64,000 nt of DNA from Mesorhizobium sp. CA8 (GCF_020164955.1 NZ_JAIUHG010000006.1:62001-126000); one strand, 5' to 3'; shown: positions 42,416 through 53,137, counted from the first letter of the stretch. Numbers and translations are program-made. The notes: a model not told the origin generated them from the sequence alone.

Positions 42416-42997
42416 TCAATAATCGTCCTCGTCGACTTCGGCGGGCTCCGGCCGGCGCACCGGCCGCTCGGACGGATCGCGGCCGACTTCGCTCTTCAGC
42501 GTCATCAGGTCGATGAAATGGTCGGCCTGGCGTCGCAGATCGTCCGAGATCATCGGCGGCTGCGAGGCCATGGTCGAGATGATCGATACCTTGCGGCCGC
42601 GCCGCTGCAGCGCCTCGACCAGCGTGCGGAAGTCGCCGTCGCCGGAGAAGATGACATAATGGTCGACGACATCGGCAAGCTCCAGCGCATCGACGGTCAG
42701 CTCGATGTCCATATTGCCCTTGATCTTGCGGCGGCCGGTCGAGTCGGTGAATTCCTTGGCGGGCTTCGTCACCACCTTGAAGCCGTTATAGTCGAGCCAG
42801 TCGATCAGCGGCCGGATAGAGGAATATTCCTGATCCTCGACCAGCGCGGTGTAGTAGTAAGCGCGCAGCAGGTAGCCGCGCTTCTGGAAGCTCGACAGGA
42901 GCTTGCGGTAATCGATGTCGAAGCCCAGCGCGCGGGACGTGGCGTAGAGATTGGCACCGTCGATGAAAAGAGCGATCTTTTCACGGGGATCGAACAT
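42416..42997 (-). CDS. NYN domain (LabA/DUF88) putative ribonuclease
   Basis: A 193-residue protein with a PIN-like NYN fold: ALFIDGANLYATSRALGFDIDY at the start, then DIELTVDALELADVVDHYVIFSGDGDFRTLVEALQRRG (catalytic Asp residues in the IDGAN and GDGDF segments). Related proteins are predicted RNases in RNA processing. The last part is proline/acid rich. It precedes the UDG gene by 13 bases on the same strand. Confidence 0.88.
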   Translation of the reverse strand: MFDPREKIALFIDGANLYATSRALGFDIDYRKLLSSFQKRGYLLRAYYYTALVEDQEYSSIRPLIDWLDYNGFKVVTKPAKEFTDSTGRRKIKGNMDIELTVDALELADVVDHYVIFSGDGDFRTLVEALQRRGRKVSIISTMASQPPMISDDLRRQADHFIDLMTLKSEVGRDPSERPVRRPEPAEVDEDDY

Positions 42998-43299
42998 TGA
43001 AAAACATCCCTTTCGAAAATTTCTGTCGTCTAAAAGCGTTTGACGAATAGGTCCGGCAAATGGACCTCGGTGCCGTCACATCCGAGATAACGCGCAATTT
43101 GTGGATATCCAAGGGCACGGCCCGCATTGCAAGCAATTGTGATCGCGACTATGTAGGCGCCATCATGGCGCGCTCCGATGATGAGCCGGCAAGGGACCGC
43201 AAAGTTGGCGCCGGCGCCATAAAGCTTGTATTTCGCCCGCGCCCGCGTTATGGAGCGCGCCAGCTTTCCACCAAATCCATCGCATGAAAGGGGCAGTCC
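42998..43299. other. Intergenic region upstream of rpoZ
   Basis: 302 bases between the divergent NYN and rpoZ genes. No convincing gene; frames here lack ribosome-binding sites. The rpoZ promoter should lie in its right half. A GAAAGGGGC stands before the rpoZ start. Confidence 0.45.
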
Positions 43300-43701
43300 A
43301 TGGCCCGCGTAACCGTTGAAGATTGCATCGACAAGGTCGACAACCGTTTTGAACTCGTGCTGCTCGCCGGCCATCGCGCCCGCCAGATCAGCCAGGGCGC
43401 GCAGATCACCGTTCCGCGCGACAACGACAAGAACCCGGTCATTGCGCTGCGCGAGATCGCCGAGGAGACGCTGTCGCCCGACGACCTCAAGGAAGACCTG
43501 ATCCACTCGCTGCAGAAGCATGTCGAGGTCGACGAGCCGGAGGCCGAGGGTGAGGCGATCACCGACCAGACCGGCGCGACCGCTGTCGCAGCCGACACCG
43601 ACGAGGCTGAGGAAAACATCGCCTTCGACCGCATGAGCGAGGAAGACCTGCTCGCCGGCATCGAAGGTCTGGTGCCGCCGGAAAAGAGCGACGACTACTA
43701 A
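43300..43701 (+). CDS. rpoZ: RNA polymerase omega subunit
   Basis: A 133-residue omega subunit that stabilises core RNA polymerase and, with beta-prime, forms a ppGpp site. The family start [29 protein letters not shown] is identified by [10 protein letters not shown] and [13 protein letters not shown]. The acidic C-terminal extension ([12 protein letters not shown]...) is typical of Rhizobiales. AAAGGGG precedes the ATG. The ppGpp synthetase gene follows, a conserved order. Confidence 0.96.
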   Translation: MARVTVEDCIDKVDNRFELVLLAGHRARQISQGAQITVPRDNDKNPVIALREIAEETLSPDDLKEDLIHSLQKHVEVDEPEAEGEAITDQTGATAVAADTDEAEENIAFDRMSEEDLLAGIEGLVPPEKSDDY

Positions 43702-43871
43702 GGGCTTATGACAATTCTGCTCAGCTGGTTGTTGAGCGGATTCTGAAAAGCTTCCGAGTTCGCCTGGATCAAGCATCCGGCACTTCCGTCTCGTAAGTTT
43801 CGTGGCTATCTATGGGATGCGTCGCACGCCAGTGCGACGCATCAATCATTTCAGCACCGCGAGATCCCGCC

Positions 43872-46106
43872 ATGATGCGTCAGTATGAGCTTGTCGAGCG
43901 CGTCCAGCGCTACAAGCCTGACGTCAACGAGGCGCTGCTCAACAAGGCTTACGTCTATGCCATGCAGAAGCATGGCCACCAGAAACGCGCCTCGGGCGAT
44001 CCATATTTCTCGCATCCGCTCGAAGTCGCCGCCATCCTCACCGACATGCACATGGACGAGGCAACCATCGCCGTTGCCCTGCTGCACGACACGATCGAGG
44101 ATACGACCGCGACCCGCGCCGAGATCGACGAGCTCTTTGGCCCCGAAATGGGCAAGCTGGTCGAGGGTCTCACCAAGCTGAAGAAGCTCGATCTGGTCTC
44201 CAAGAAGGCCGAGCAGGCGGAGAACCTGCGCAAGCTTCTGCTCGCGATCTCCGAGGACATTCGCGTTCTTCTGGTCAAGCTCGCCGACCGCCTGCACAAC
44301 ATGCGCACGCTCGACCATATGCCCGAGTCCAAGCGCCTGCGCATCGCCGAGGAGACGATGGAAATCTATGCGCCGCTGGCTGGGCGCATGGGCATGCAAG
44401 GCATGCGCGAGGAGCTGGAGGAAATCGCCTTCCGCTACATTAATCCGGAGGCCTACCGCGCCGTCACCGCAAGGCTTGCCGAGATTTTCGAGCGCAACAA
44501 GGGCGTCCTGCAGGAGATCGAGACGGCGCTGTCGGGCCTGTTCGAGAAACACGCCATCAAGGCGAGCGTGAAGAGCCGGCAGAAGAAGCCGTGGTCGGTG
44601 TTCCGCAAGATGGAGGCCAAGGCGCTTTCCTTCGAGCAGCTCTCCGACATTTTCGGCTTCCGTGTCGTGGTCGATACGGTCGACGACTGCTACCGCGCGC
44701 TTGGCGCCATCCACACCACCTGGTCGATGGTGCCTGGCCGCTTCAAGGACTACATCTCGACGCCGAAGCAGAACGACTATCGCTCGATTCACACCACCAT
44801 CGTCGGCCCGTCGCGCCAGCGCGTCGAATTGCAGATCCGCACCAAGGAGATGAACAAGATAGCCGAATATGGCGTCGCCGCGCATTCGATCTACAAGGAT
44901 ACCGGCGGCAAGATGAACGGCACGGGTCATGCGATCTCCAGGGAGACCAACGCCTATGCCTGGCTGCGGCGCACCATCGAGCAACTGGCCGAAGGCGACA
45001 ATCCGGAGGATTTCCTCGAGAACACCAAGCTGGAGCTGTTCCAGGACCAGGTGTTCTGCTTCACGCCCAAGGGCATGCTGATCGCGCTGCCGCGCGGCGC
45101 GACCCCGATCGACTTCGCCTATGCCGTCCATACCGATGTCGGCGACACCTGCGTCGGCGCCAAGGTCAATGGCCGCATCATGCCGCTGATGACGGAATTG
45201 AAGAATGGCGACGAGGTCGAGATCATCCGCTCCAAGGCGCAGGTGCCCCCCGCCGCCTGGGAATCGGTCGTGGTCACCGGCAAGGCGCGCGCCGCCATCC
45301 GCCGCGCCACCAAGAACGCGATCCGCAAGCAATATTCCGGCCTCGGCGCCCGCATCCTGGAGCGCGCCTTCGAGCGCGCCGGCAAGACTTTTACCAAGGA
45401 GAGCCTGAAACCGGTGCTGCACCGGCTGGCGCGCAAGGATATCGAGGACGTGCTGGCTTCCGTCGGCCGCGGCGAACTGAGCTCGACCGACGTCATGAAA
45501 GCAGTCTTCCCCGACTATAAGGACGAGCGCGTCACCGTCACGCCGCCCAAGCAGCGCGAAGAAGGCTGGTCGAAGATCCGCAACGCCGCCGGCATGCTGT
45601 TCCAGATGCCCGGCACCCGCGCCGCACGCAAGGACAGCAAGAACCAGCAACGCGACGGCGCGGTCCCGATCCGCGGCGTGCGTGGCGACCTGCCGGTGCG
45701 CTTCGCGCCGGAAGGCGCCGTGCCCGGCGACCGCATCGTCGGCATCATCCAGCCGGGAACCGGCATCACCATCTACCCGATCCAGTCGCCGGCGCTGCAG
45801 GCCTTCGACGACCAGCCCGAGCGCTGGATCGATGTGCGCTGGGACATCGACGAGCGCACCAAGGAGCGTTTCCCGGCGCGTATCTCGGTTACCGCCATTA
45901 ACGCGCCGGGTTCATTGGCCGACATCGCCCAGGTGGTGGCGTCCAACGACGCCAACATCCACACGCTGTCGATGATACGCACCGCACCCGATTTCACCGA
46001 GATGCTGATCGATCTTGAGGTCTGGGACCTCAAGCACCTCAACCGGCTGCTGTCGCAGCTGAAGGATAATTCGAGCGTCAGCGATGCGCGGCGCGTCAAC
46101 GGCTAA
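43872..46106 (+). CDS. rsh: Bifunctional (p)ppGpp synthetase/hydrolase (RSH)
   Basis: A 744-residue RelA/SpoT-type enzyme, the single long stringent-response enzyme of Rhizobiales. Domains in order: HD hydrolase ([23 protein letters not shown], about residues 20-180), synthetase ([18 protein letters not shown] with the conserved synthetase residues, about 230-350), TGS (about 385-445), a helical/zinc-finger-like region, and ACT ([19 protein letters not shown], about 670-740). Both active sites look intact. The ATG at 43872 gives the family start; the longer frame adds 20 unlikely residues. Confidence 0.95.
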   Translation: MMRQYELVERVQRYKPDVNEALLNKAYVYAMQKHGHQKRASGDPYFSHPLEVAAILTDMHMDEATIAVALLHDTIEDTTATRAEIDELFGPEMGKLVEGLTKLKKLDLVSKKAEQAENLRKLLLAISEDIRVLLVKLADRLHNMRTLDHMPESKRLRIAEETMEIYAPLAGRMGMQGMREELEEIAFRYINPEAYRAVTARLAEIFERNKGVLQEIETALSGLFEKHAIKASVKSRQKKPWSVFRKMEAKALSFEQLSDIFGFRVVVDTVDDCYRALGAIHTTWSMVPGRFKDYISTPKQNDYRSIHTTIVGPSRQRVELQIRTKEMNKIAEYGVAAHSIYKDTGGKMNGTGHAISRETNAYAWLRRTIEQLAEGDNPEDFLENTKLELFQDQVFCFTPKGMLIALPRGATPIDFAYAVHTDVGDTCVGAKVNGRIMPLMTELKNGDEVEIIRSKAQVPPAAWESVVVTGKARAAIRRATKNAIRKQYSGLGARILERAFERAGKTFTKESLKPVLHRLARKDIEDVLASVGRGELSSTDVMKAVFPDYKDERVTVTPPKQREEGWSKIRNAAGMLFQMPGTRAARKDSKNQQRDGAVPIRGVRGDLPVRFAPEGAVPGDRIVGIIQPGTGITIYPIQSPALQAFDDQPERWIDVRWDIDERTKERFPARISVTAINAPGSLADIAQVVASNDANIHTLSMIRTAPDFTEMLIDLEVWDLKHLNRLLSQLKDNSSVSDARRVNG

Positions 46107-46128
46107 ATGCGGATTGAAGGGGACGAAA

Positions 46129-46707
46129 ATGAACACCGACGAAGTGCTGGGCATTTTCCGCGAGGCCGGCGCCGTTCTCGAGGGTCATTTCATCTTGACG
46201 TCCGGCCTGCGCAGTCCGGTCTTCCTGCAGAAGGCCCGCGTGTTCATGCATGCCGACAAGACCGAGCGCTTGTGCAAGGCGCTGGCCGAGAAGATACGCA
46301 AGGCTGTGCCGGGCAGGATCGATTATGTCGTCGGCCCTGCCATCGGCGGTCTGATCCCGGCCTATGAAACCTCGCGTCATCTCGGCGCCCCGGCGATCTG
46401 GGTCGAGCGGGAAGGGGGCGAATTCAGGCTGCGCCGCTTCGAGATCGCTAAGGGCGCGCGCGTCGTCATTGTCGAGGACATCGTCACCACGGGCCTGTCG
46501 ATCCGCGAGACCATCGTTTGCCTGCGCGAGCTCGGCGCCGAAGTCGTGGCGGCCGCCTGCATCATCGACCGCTCGGCCGGCAAGACCGATGTCGGCGTGC
46601 CGTTGATCGCGCTTGCCGAATATGAAGTGCCGGCCTATCCCGCCGACCGCCTGCCGCCGGAACTTGCCGCCATTCCAGCCATTAAGCCCGGAAGCCGCAA
46701 CATCTGA
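46129..46707 (+). CDS. pyrE: Orotate phosphoribosyltransferase
   Basis: A 192-residue enzyme making OMP from orotate and PRPP in pyrimidine synthesis. The PRPP-binding loop is [17 protein letters not shown], and [18 protein letters not shown] the orotate side; [14 protein letters not shown] is also typical. GAAGGGGA precedes the ATG at 46129. It starts 22 bases after the RSH stop and probably shares its transcript. Confidence 0.95.
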   Translation: MNTDEVLGIFREAGAVLEGHFILTSGLRSPVFLQKARVFMHADKTERLCKALAEKIRKAVPGRIDYVVGPAIGGLIPAYETSRHLGAPAIWVEREGGEFRLRRFEIAKGARVVIVEDIVTTGLSIRETIVCLRELGAEVVAAACIIDRSAGKTDVGVPLIALAEYEVPAYPADRLPPELAAIPAIKPGSRNI

Positions 46708-46782
46708 CTCCGCAATGTATGAAAGCAAGCACTTGGGCGCGTCGCTTGAATCTCTCAGGCAGCCGCCGGCGCCGGGGGCGCC

Positions 46783-47166
46783 ATGATCGCCGGTATTGAC
46801 CATTTCGTGCTGACGGTCCGCTCGGTCGAAGCGAGCTGCGCGTTCTACCAGCGTGTGCTCGGCATGCGGCGGCTTGATGAGCCAAACCGGCCGACCGCGC
46901 TTCTGTTCGGCTCGCAGAAGATCAACCTGCACGAAATCGGCCGCACCTTCGAGCCGAAGGCGAAGGCGCCGACGCCGGGCTCCGGCGATTTCTGCCTCGT
47001 GGCGGCGGTGCCGCTTGCCGAAGTCCAGGCGAGCCTCGAAGCCAATGGCGTGACGGTCGAGGTCGGTCCCGTCGAGCGCACCGGCGCGCGCGGCCCGATG
47101 ATGTCGGTCTATTTCCGCGATCCGGACGGCAACCTGGTCGAGGTCAGCGAGTATCCGCTCACCTGA
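46783..47166 (+). CDS. VOC-family (glyoxalase-like) protein
   Basis: A 127-residue protein with two vicinal-oxygen-chelate repeats: IDHFVLTVRSVEASCAFYQRVLGM at the start and YFRDPDGNLVEVSEYP at the end. Metal ligands His7 and Glu52 or later Glu fit the fold. Relatives include glyoxalase, dioxygenases and antibiotic-binding proteins, so the substrate is open. The ATG at 46783 has GGGGG upstream. Its end overlaps by eight bases the end of a converging acetyltransferase gene. Confidence 0.85.
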   Translation: MIAGIDHFVLTVRSVEASCAFYQRVLGMRRLDEPNRPTALLFGSQKINLHEIGRTFEPKAKAPTPGSGDFCLVAAVPLAEVQASLEANGVTVEVGPVERTGARGPMMSVYFRDPDGNLVEVSEYPLT

Positions 47167-47674
47167 GATCGAGCCGCATGGCGCAGCGCTGATCCAAAGC
47201 CATGCCGTGCTCGGCCTCATCGCTGAGCAGGCTGGCCAGCCGTCCGTCGATCTCGGCATCTTCCACAATGCGAAATCCGAACTTGCGATAGAAGGGCGCA
47301 TTCCAGGGTACGGCGCGAAATGTGGTGAGCGTCACCGCGGCCAGGCCGCGCCGCCTGGCGTCCGCGACCGCCCGTTCGAGCAGGGCGCGGCCGATGCCCT
47401 GGCCCTGCCGGTCGAGGCGCACGTCCAGCTCCCAGATATGCAGCGCATCGCCCTCGATCCCGGCGCTGAGAAAGCCGACCGGCCGGTCCTTCTCTTCTGC
47501 GGCAACCCAGCATGCGCCCGCGGCGATGAGCGCGCGGTGTCGCTCGACGCTGACATTGTCGCCGTCGGCGAGCCACGCCAGTTCCGCGATGGCGCGGAAC
47601 GCCAGCCCGGCGGACTGTTCGATAGCTGGCAATGCCTCGGCGTCGGCGGCCATCGCCAGTCGAATGATGATCAT
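47159..47674 (-). CDS. GNAT-family N-acetyltransferase
   Basis: A 171-residue acetyltransferase. The acetyl-CoA loop is in LDVRLDRQGQGIGRALLERA (RQGQGIGRAL). VTLTTFRAVPWNAPFYRKFGF is the usual motif B region. It should acetylate a small molecule or a protein N-terminus; the substrate is unknown. GGGAGGCGG precedes the ATG at 47674. Confidence 0.88.
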   Translation of the reverse strand: MIIIRLAMAADAEALPAIEQSAGLAFRAIAELAWLADGDNVSVERHRALIAAGACWVAAEEKDRPVGFLSAGIEGDALHIWELDVRLDRQGQGIGRALLERAVADARRRGLAAVTLTTFRAVPWNAPFYRKFGFRIVEDAEIDGRLASLLSDEAEHGMALDQRCAMRLDLR

Positions 47675-47889
47675 TTGGCTCCGCCTCCCGGTTGTCTTCC
47701 TCAGTTTCGCCAGAATGACGCTCTTATTACAGCCTGCGGCAGACCATCGCGGCGGCGTTCGTTGTTGCGCGGCCCAGTCGTCGCTATATCAAAGCTTGTT
47801 GCCTTTCTGCGCCATCGGAGCGCAAGATATGTTTGGCGCGACCCGGTGGTGGCAGGGGCAGCGCATGTTGGACCGGGAACTGGAACAGA

Positions 47890-48477
47890 GTGCTTTTTCG
47901 ACGCCGAGAGCCTGATGGCCTCCTGGAGCGGGTGCGTACTTATCTATGGCCGCGCCGCTCGTTCTCGCGCTCCGTGCAGTATTTCTCCAAACGCATCCTG
48001 CGGCTGAAGGCGACGCCCCATTCAGTCGCCGCCGGCGTCGCCGCGGGTGTTTTTGCCTCCTTCTTCCCGCTTGGCGTCCATTTCGTGGTTGCCGCGGTGC
48101 TTTGCTGGGTGATCGCCGGCAATCTGGTCGCGGCGGCGCTCGGCGCAGTTTTTTTCGGCAATCCACTGACCTCCCCGCTGCTGTGGGGCGCCTCCTGGGA
48201 AACCGGCAAACTGATCCTGCGTCAGCATCTGCCGAGGCACGGGCCGCCTGAGCATCTGGGCGAAATGATGCACAAGCTCTCCTTCGACAAGCTCTGGGCG
48301 CCTGTTCTGGAGCCGATGCTGATCGGCGCGGTGCTGCTTGGCCTGATATTCGGCCTCCTCTTCTATGGCATCACGCGCTGGGGCATGACCGTGTTTCGCG
48401 AGCAGCGCAGGAAGCGCATGGCCGAACGCGCCGAGAAGAAAGCGCGGCAGGGCGGACGGGAAGTTCCGGCAGAATGA
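47890..48477 (+). CDS. DUF2062 membrane protein
   Basis: A 195-residue inner-membrane protein. The GTG at 47890 gives the family N-terminus ([27 protein letters not shown] in part); the longer frame adds residues not seen in relatives. Three hydrophobic stretches: [41 protein letters not shown] and [22 protein letters not shown]2062 proteins have no settled function. The stop overlaps the acpS start by four bases (ATGA), so the two are translationally coupled. Confidence 0.85.
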   Translation: MLFRRREPDGLLERVRTYLWPRRSFSRSVQYFSKRILRLKATPHSVAAGVAAGVFASFFPLGVHFVVAAVLCWVIAGNLVAAALGAVFFGNPLTSPLLWGASWETGKLILRQHLPRHGPPEHLGEMMHKLSFDKLWAPVLEPMLIGAVLLGLIFGLLFYGITRWGMTVFREQRRKRMAERAEKKARQGGREVPAE

Positions 48478-48887
48478 TCATCGGCATCGGCAGCGACCTG
48501 ATCGACATCAGGCGCATCGAGAAATCGCTGGAGCGGCACGGCCAGCGCTTTATCCAGCGCATCTACACCGAGGTCGAGCAGGCCAAGTCGGAAAAGCGCG
48601 CGGCACGCGCGGCTTCCTATGCCAAGCGCTTCGCCGCCAAGGAGGCCTGCGCCAAGGCGTTGGGCACCGGCATGGCCGAGGGCGTGTTCTGGCGCGACAT
48701 GGGCGTTGTCAACCTGCCGAGCGGCGCGCCGACTATGGCGCTGACCGGCGGCGCCGCGGCCAGGCTGGAGAAAATCCTGCCGAAAGGCCACCGCGCCCTC
48801 ATCCATCTCACCATCACCGACGATTTCCCGCTTGCTCAAGCCTTTGTGATCATCGAGGCAGTGCCCGCCGAACAAGCGCCACATTGA
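48474..48887 (+). CDS. acpS: Holo-[acyl-carrier-protein] synthase
   Basis: A 137-residue phosphopantetheinyl transferase that activates acyl carrier protein. It starts [22 protein letters not shown] (by its parts GIGSDLIDI and RRIEKSL), with the catalytic acidic Asp8-type residue; [16 protein letters not shown] is the second signature. Start ATG at 48474 overlaps the DUF2062 stop. It is followed by lepB, a conserved alphaproteobacterial order. Confidence 0.95.
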   Translation: MIIGIGSDLIDIRRIEKSLERHGQRFIQRIYTEVEQAKSEKRAARAASYAKRFAAKEACAKALGTGMAEGVFWRDMGVVNLPSGAPTMALTGGAAARLEKILPKGHRALIHLTITDDFPLAQAFVIIEAVPAEQAPH

Positions 48888-48966
48888 TTCCATCTGACCA
48901 CGAGCGGCATGACGTTGCCCAGCGCGCGCCGAGACTCTATACCAACATCGCACAATCGAGGACGAC

Positions 48967-49716
48967 ATGAGCGTGGCTGAAAAATCGCAGAAGAAATCCG
49001 GCGGGCTTGGTGAAACCTTCTCCGTCATCATCCAGGCTCTGCTGCTCGCGCTCGTCATCCGCACGCTGCTCTTCCAGCCCTTCTCCATTCCGTCCGGCTC
49101 GATGCGGCCGACGCTGCTCGAAGGCGACTATCTCTTCGTCACCAAATGGGCCTATGGCTATTCGCGTTACTCGCTGCCGTTCGGTCCCGATCTCTTCTCG
49201 GGCCGCATCTGGGGCTCGGAGCCCAAGCGCGGCGACGTGGTGGTGTTCAAGTTCCCGCCGGATCCGTCGGTCGACTACATCAAGCGCGTCGTCGGCCTGC
49301 CCGGCGACAAGATCCAGGTGAAGGACGGCCAGCTTCTCATCAATGACGTCGGCGTGCCGCGCGTGAAGACCGGCCAGATCGACAATCCCGACGTCACCGA
49401 GGAAAACCGGCCCATCGATGTCTATCGTGAAACGCTGCCGAACGGAGTCAGCTACGACACGCTCGACATCAATTCCGATTCGATCGGCGACAACACGCGC
49501 GAATTCGTCGTGCCGGCCGGGCATTATTTCATGATGGGCGACAATCGCGACAATTCCTCCGACAGCCGCTTCGCCGTCGGCTTTGTGCCGGCCGAGAACC
49601 TTGTCGGTCGCGCCAACCTCATCTTCTTCTCGATCGCCGGAAAGGCGAGCCCGCTCGAGATATGGAAGTGGCCGTCGCTGATGCGCGCCGGGCGACTGTT
49701 CCATTTTGTCCACTAG
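48967..49716 (+). CDS. lepB: Signal peptidase I
   Basis: A 249-residue membrane protease removing signal peptides. An N-terminal membrane helix (FSVIIQALLLALVIRTLLFQ) precedes the catalytic Ser in IPSGSMRPTLLEGDYLFV; the general-base Lys is in YIKRVVGLPGDKI; GHYFMMGDNRDNSSDSRF is box E. All active-site parts are present. The ATG at 48967 follows GAGGACG. The rnc gene starts four bases after the stop. Confidence 0.96.
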   Translation: MSVAEKSQKKSGGLGETFSVIIQALLLALVIRTLLFQPFSIPSGSMRPTLLEGDYLFVTKWAYGYSRYSLPFGPDLFSGRIWGSEPKRGDVVVFKFPPDPSVDYIKRVVGLPGDKIQVKDGQLLINDVGVPRVKTGQIDNPDVTEENRPIDVYRETLPNGVSYDTLDINSDSIGDNTREFVVPAGHYFMMGDNRDNSSDSRFAVGFVPAENLVGRANLIFFSIAGKASPLEIWKWPSLMRAGRLFHFVH

Positions 49717-49720
49717 AGCG

Positions 49721-50437
49721 ATGGCGGCCGGCAAGCGTTTGACCGCCGATGCCCTGGCCGAAGCGCTTGTCGAGCGTACCGGCCATGCCTTCGCCGACCG
49801 CCAACGTCTGCAGCGGGCGCTGACCCATGCTAGCGCCCGTTCGACCCATGCCGGCGTCGACTACGAGCGCTTCGAGTTCCTGGGCGACCGGGTTCTCGGC
49901 CTCGTCGTCGCCGACATGCTGCTCGCGACCTTTCCCGATGCCGCCGAGGGCGAACTGTCGCTGCGGCTCAACGCGCTGGTCAATGCCGAGGCGCTGTCCG
50001 AAATCGCCGAGGAGATCGGCCTGCCGGAACTGATCCGCGCCGGCTCCGACGTGCGCAATCTCGACGGGCGCAAGCGCACCAATCTGCGCGCCGATGCGCT
50101 GGAATCGCTGATTGCCGTGCTTTACCTCGATGGTGGCCTTGAGGCTGCCCGCGCGTTCATTCACCGCTACTGGCAGCCGCGCTCGCAGGCGATCGGCGCC
50201 GCACGGCGCGACGCCAAGACGGAATTGCAGGAATGGGCGCACCAAGCAGCGGCCGGCGCCGTGCCGTCCTACCGCGTCGACAGTCGCGAGGGTCCGGATC
50301 ACGACCCGCTGTTCACGGTCAGCGTCGAGGTCGGCTCCTTTGCGCCGGCGATCGGCAGCGGCCGATCCAAGCGCGAGGCCGAGCAGGCCGCCGCGGCTAC
50401 TCTTTTGCTGCGTGAAGGCGTATGGAGCGCGGCATGA
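49721..50437 (+). CDS. rnc: Ribonuclease III
   Basis: A 238-residue double-strand RNA endonuclease that processes rRNA precursors. Catalytic motif ERFEFLGDRVLGLVVADML (Glu and Asp of the signature), then DALESLIAVLYLDGG with the second acidic pair. A double-stranded RNA-binding domain ends the protein (GSGRSKREAEQAAAATLL). The ATG at 49721 is preferred to the TTG at 49706, which would overlap lepB. It overlaps era by four bases. Confidence 0.95.
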   Translation: MAAGKRLTADALAEALVERTGHAFADRQRLQRALTHASARSTHAGVDYERFEFLGDRVLGLVVADMLLATFPDAAEGELSLRLNALVNAEALSEIAEEIGLPELIRAGSDVRNLDGRKRTNLRADALESLIAVLYLDGGLEAARAFIHRYWQPRSQAIGAARRDAKTELQEWAHQAAAGAVPSYRVDSREGPDHDPLFTVSVEVGSFAPAIGSGRSKREAEQAAAATLLLREGVWSAA

Positions 50438-51354
50438 GCGATACGGAAACCCCTGAAGCCCCCGCGACGCGCTCCGGTTTCGTTGCGCTGATCGGCGCAC
50501 CCAATGCCGGCAAGTCGACGCTGGTCAACCAGCTGGTCGGCGCCAAGGTGTCGATCGTCACCCATAAGGTGCAGACCACCCGCGCCATCGTGCGCGGCAT
50601 CGCCACGCATGACAACGCGCAGATCGTCTTCGTCGACACGCCGGGCATCTTCAAGCCGAAGCGGCGGCTGGACACCGCGATGGTGACGACCGCCTGGGGC
50701 GGCGCCAAGGATGCCGATGTCGTGGTGCTTCTGATCGACGCCGAGCGCGGCATCAAGGGCGATGCCGATGCCATCCTCGACCGACTCAAGGATATCCGGC
50801 AGCCGATGCTGCTCGTCCTCAACAAGGTCGATCGCGTCAAGCCGGAGACGCTTCTCGCCTTGGCCGCGACCGCGAACGAACGCGTGCCGTTCAAGCGCAC
50901 TTTCATGGTCTCCGCGCTCACCGGCTCCGGCTGCAAGGACCTGCTCGACTATCTCGCCGAGACGTTGCCCGCCGGCCCCTGGTACTATCCGGAGGACCAG
51001 ATCTCCGATCTGCCGATGCGCCAGCTTGCGGCCGAGATCACGCGCGAAAAACTTTATCTGAGGCTGCATCAGGAACTTCCCTATTCCTCGCACATCGAAA
51101 CCGAGAAATGGGAAGAGAAGAAGGACGGCTCTGTGCGCATAGAGCAGGTCATCTATGTCGAGCGCGACAGCCAGAAGAAGATCGTGCTCGGCCATAAGGG
51201 CGAGACGATCCGCGCCATCGGGCAGGCCGCGCGGATGGAGATTGCTGCCATTCTGGAGCAGAAGGTGCACCTCTTCCTGTTCGTGAAGGTGCGCGAGAAC
51301 TGGGGCGACGATCCAGAGCGCTACCGCGAGATGGGGCTGGAGTTTCCCCATTGA
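50434..51354 (+). CDS. era: GTPase Era
   Basis: A 306-residue GTPase needed for 16S rRNA maturation and 30S assembly. G1 is GAPNAGKST, G3 VDTPGI, G4 NKVD, and the C-terminal KH domain contains VLGHKGETIRAIGQAARMEI. All switch motifs are intact. The ATG at 50434 overlaps the rnc stop (ATGA). The gene order rnc-era-recO is typical of alphaproteobacteria, with an extra phosphotransferase gene inserted here between era and recO. Confidence 0.96.
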   Translation: MSDTETPEAPATRSGFVALIGAPNAGKSTLVNQLVGAKVSIVTHKVQTTRAIVRGIATHDNAQIVFVDTPGIFKPKRRLDTAMVTTAWGGAKDADVVVLLIDAERGIKGDADAILDRLKDIRQPMLLVLNKVDRVKPETLLALAATANERVPFKRTFMVSALTGSGCKDLLDYLAETLPAGPWYYPEDQISDLPMRQLAAEITREKLYLRLHQELPYSSHIETEKWEEKKDGSVRIEQVIYVERDSQKKIVLGHKGETIRAIGQAARMEIAAILEQKVHLFLFVKVRENWGDDPERYREMGLEFPH

Positions 51355-51392
51355 TGCCTGTCGCGTAGAAGGACCGGGAACGGGCCAGCGAC

Positions 51393-52787
51393 ATGCCCAA
51401 TCCAAAGATAACCATCGATGCCGTGCGCCGGCTGGTCGATGCTCAGTTCCCTGAATGGCGGCATCTGCCGGTCAGCCCGGTCGCTTTCGGCGGCTGGGAC
51501 AACCGCACCTTCCATCTTGGCGACAAAATGACGGTCAGGCTGCCGAGCGCTGCCGCCTATTCGCTGCAGGTCGAGAAGGAGCATCGCTGGCTGCCGAAAT
51601 TGGCACCCCTCTTGCCTCTGCCCATTCCAACGCCGCTGGCCATGGGCGAGCCGGCCGAGGGCTATCCCTGGCATTGGTCGGTTTATCGCTGGATTGACGG
51701 CGAGACGGCCAGGAGTGCGCGCATCGACGATCTCAACGCCTTCGCAGTCTCGCTCGCCGATTTCCTCGTCGCGCTGCGAGGCATCGATGTGACGGATGGG
51801 CCTGCACCCGGCCAGCATAATTTCCACCGTGGCGGGCCGCTGACGGTCTATGACAACGAGGCAAGGCAGGCCATCGCCGCGCTTGATGGCCGGATCGACA
51901 CCCAAGCCGCGACCACCGTCTGGGAAGCAGCGCTTGCCAACACCTGGTTTGGCTCCCCGGTCTGGTTCCATGGCGATGTCGCCTCGGGCAATCTGCTGGT
52001 CGAGGACGGCAGCTTGAGCGCCGTCATCGATTTCGGCACCTCCGGCATCGGCGATCCATCCTGCGATCTTGCTATAACCTGGACGTTCTTCGAAGGCGAA
52101 AGCCGCGAGGCTTTTCGCACCCACATTGCCGTCGATCACGCCACTTGGGCGCGCGGCCGCGGCTGGGCGCTGTGGAAGGCGCTGATCACCGTCGCCGGCC
52201 ACGACGCCAACCAGGCCGAGGCCGAAAGGCAGCGCCGCGTGATCGACGAGGTGCTTGCGGATCACCGAAGTTGGGTGCGACACGGCACCCGGCGAATGTC
52301 AGCAAAGATCGAGCCCGATGTGCCAGACCTTGATTTCACCACCCAACGGGTGAAAAGCTCTAGTCATGGAATGGCGCGACGAGGGAATCGTTCTCGGCAC
52401 TCGCAAGCATGGCGAAACCAGCGCCATCCTCGAGGTGATGACCCGCGCGCATGGCCGGCATCTCGGCCTTGTACGGGGAGGGCGCTCGCGCAAGCAGCAG
52501 CCGGTGCTGCAGCCCGGCAACCGCGTCGACCTTTTGTGGCGGGCGCGGCTCGACGAGCATCTGGGCATCTTCCAGGCAGAGGCGATCGAGATGAACGCGG
52601 CGCGGCTGATGGACAGCGCGGTTGCCGTCTACGGCCTGCAGACCATGGCCGCGCATCTCAGGCTCCTGCCGGAGCGCGATGCCCATGGCGGGCTTTACGA
52701 GGCCCTTGCCGTGATGATCTCGCATCTCGGCGATGCCGATGCGGCTGGCGAGCTAGTGGCGCGCTTCGAGCTGCTCATCCTCGATGA
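51393..52787 (+). CDS. Aminoglycoside phosphotransferase-family protein, over-long C-terminus
   Basis: The first 300 residues form a complete APH-type kinase: [21 protein letters not shown] at the ATP site, Brenner motif [15 protein letters not shown], and [13 protein letters not shown]. The frame then continues 422 bases into recO (52366-52787) in another frame, with low-quality composition. The true protein probably ends near 52330; stops in both other frames at about 52331 and 52350 suggest a shifted or lost stop. It phosphorylates a small hydroxyl compound, not necessarily an antibiotic. The ATG at 51393 fits the family start. Confidence 0.8.
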   Translation: MPNPKITIDAVRRLVDAQFPEWRHLPVSPVAFGGWDNRTFHLGDKMTVRLPSAAAYSLQVEKEHRWLPKLAPLLPLPIPTPLAMGEPAEGYPWHWSVYRWIDGETARSARIDDLNAFAVSLADFLVALRGIDVTDGPAPGQHNFHRGGPLTVYDNEARQAIAALDGRIDTQAATTVWEAALANTWFGSPVWFHGDVASGNLLVEDGSLSAVIDFGTSGIGDPSCDLAITWTFFEGESREAFRTHIAVDHATWARGRGWALWKALITVAGHDANQAEAERQRRVIDEVLADHRSWVRHGTRRMSAKIEPDVPDLDFTTQRVKSSSHGMARRGNRSRHSQAWRNQRHPRGDDPRAWPASRPCTGRALAQAAAGAAARQPRRPFVAGAARRASGHLPGRGDRDERGAADGQRGCRLRPADHGRASQAPAGARCPWRALRGPCRDDLASRRCRCGWRASGALRAAHPR

Positions 52788-53124
52788 ACTGGGCTTCGGC
52801 CTCGACCTCAGCCAATGCGCGGCGACCGGCTCAAGGCAGGATCTGGCCTATGTCTCGCCGAAATCCGGACGCGCCGTCTCGCGCAGCGCCGGCGCGCCTT
52901 GGCATGACAAGATGCTGGCGCTGCCCGCCTTCCTGCAGCGCGGCTCCGGCCTGCGCGCCGATGCGGCAGCACTGGAAGACGCCTTCCGGCTGAGCGGCTT
53001 CTTCTTCACCCGCCATGTCTACGAGCCGCGCGGCCTCGAGCCGCCCGACGCCCGCGCCGGCTTCCTCGCCGCGCTGCGCCGGCACCATGCGGCGGAGAAG
53101 GCGATCGCCGGCGAGGCCGGATAG
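52366..53124 (+). CDS. recO: DNA repair protein RecO
   Basis: A 252-residue RecO: N-terminal OB fold ([28 protein letters not shown] in part), helical middle and a C-terminal zinc-like region with [16 protein letters not shown]. It loads RecA on SSB-coated gaps with RecR. ATG at 52366 is in a stretch also covered by the run-on frame of the upstream kinase. The era-recO order is retained apart from that inserted gene. Confidence 0.93.
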   Translation: MEWRDEGIVLGTRKHGETSAILEVMTRAHGRHLGLVRGGRSRKQQPVLQPGNRVDLLWRARLDEHLGIFQAEAIEMNAARLMDSAVAVYGLQTMAAHLRLLPERDAHGGLYEALAVMISHLGDADAAGELVARFELLILDELGFGLDLSQCAATGSRQDLAYVSPKSGRAVSRSAGAPWHDKMLALPAFLQRGSGLRADAAALEDAFRLSGFFFTRHVYEPRGLEPPDARAGFLAALRRHHAAEKAIAGEAG

Positions 53125-53137
53125 CGGAGGCAACCGC

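Noticed and set aside
43060..43287. Rightward 75-residue frame before rpoZ
   Set aside because: No ribosome-binding site or recognisable domain; it overlaps the expected rpoZ promoter.
51393..52330. Aminoglycoside resistance gene
   Set aside because: The kinase fold is certain, but APH-family proteins in rhizobia often act on other substrates; no sequence feature marks an antibiotic specificity.
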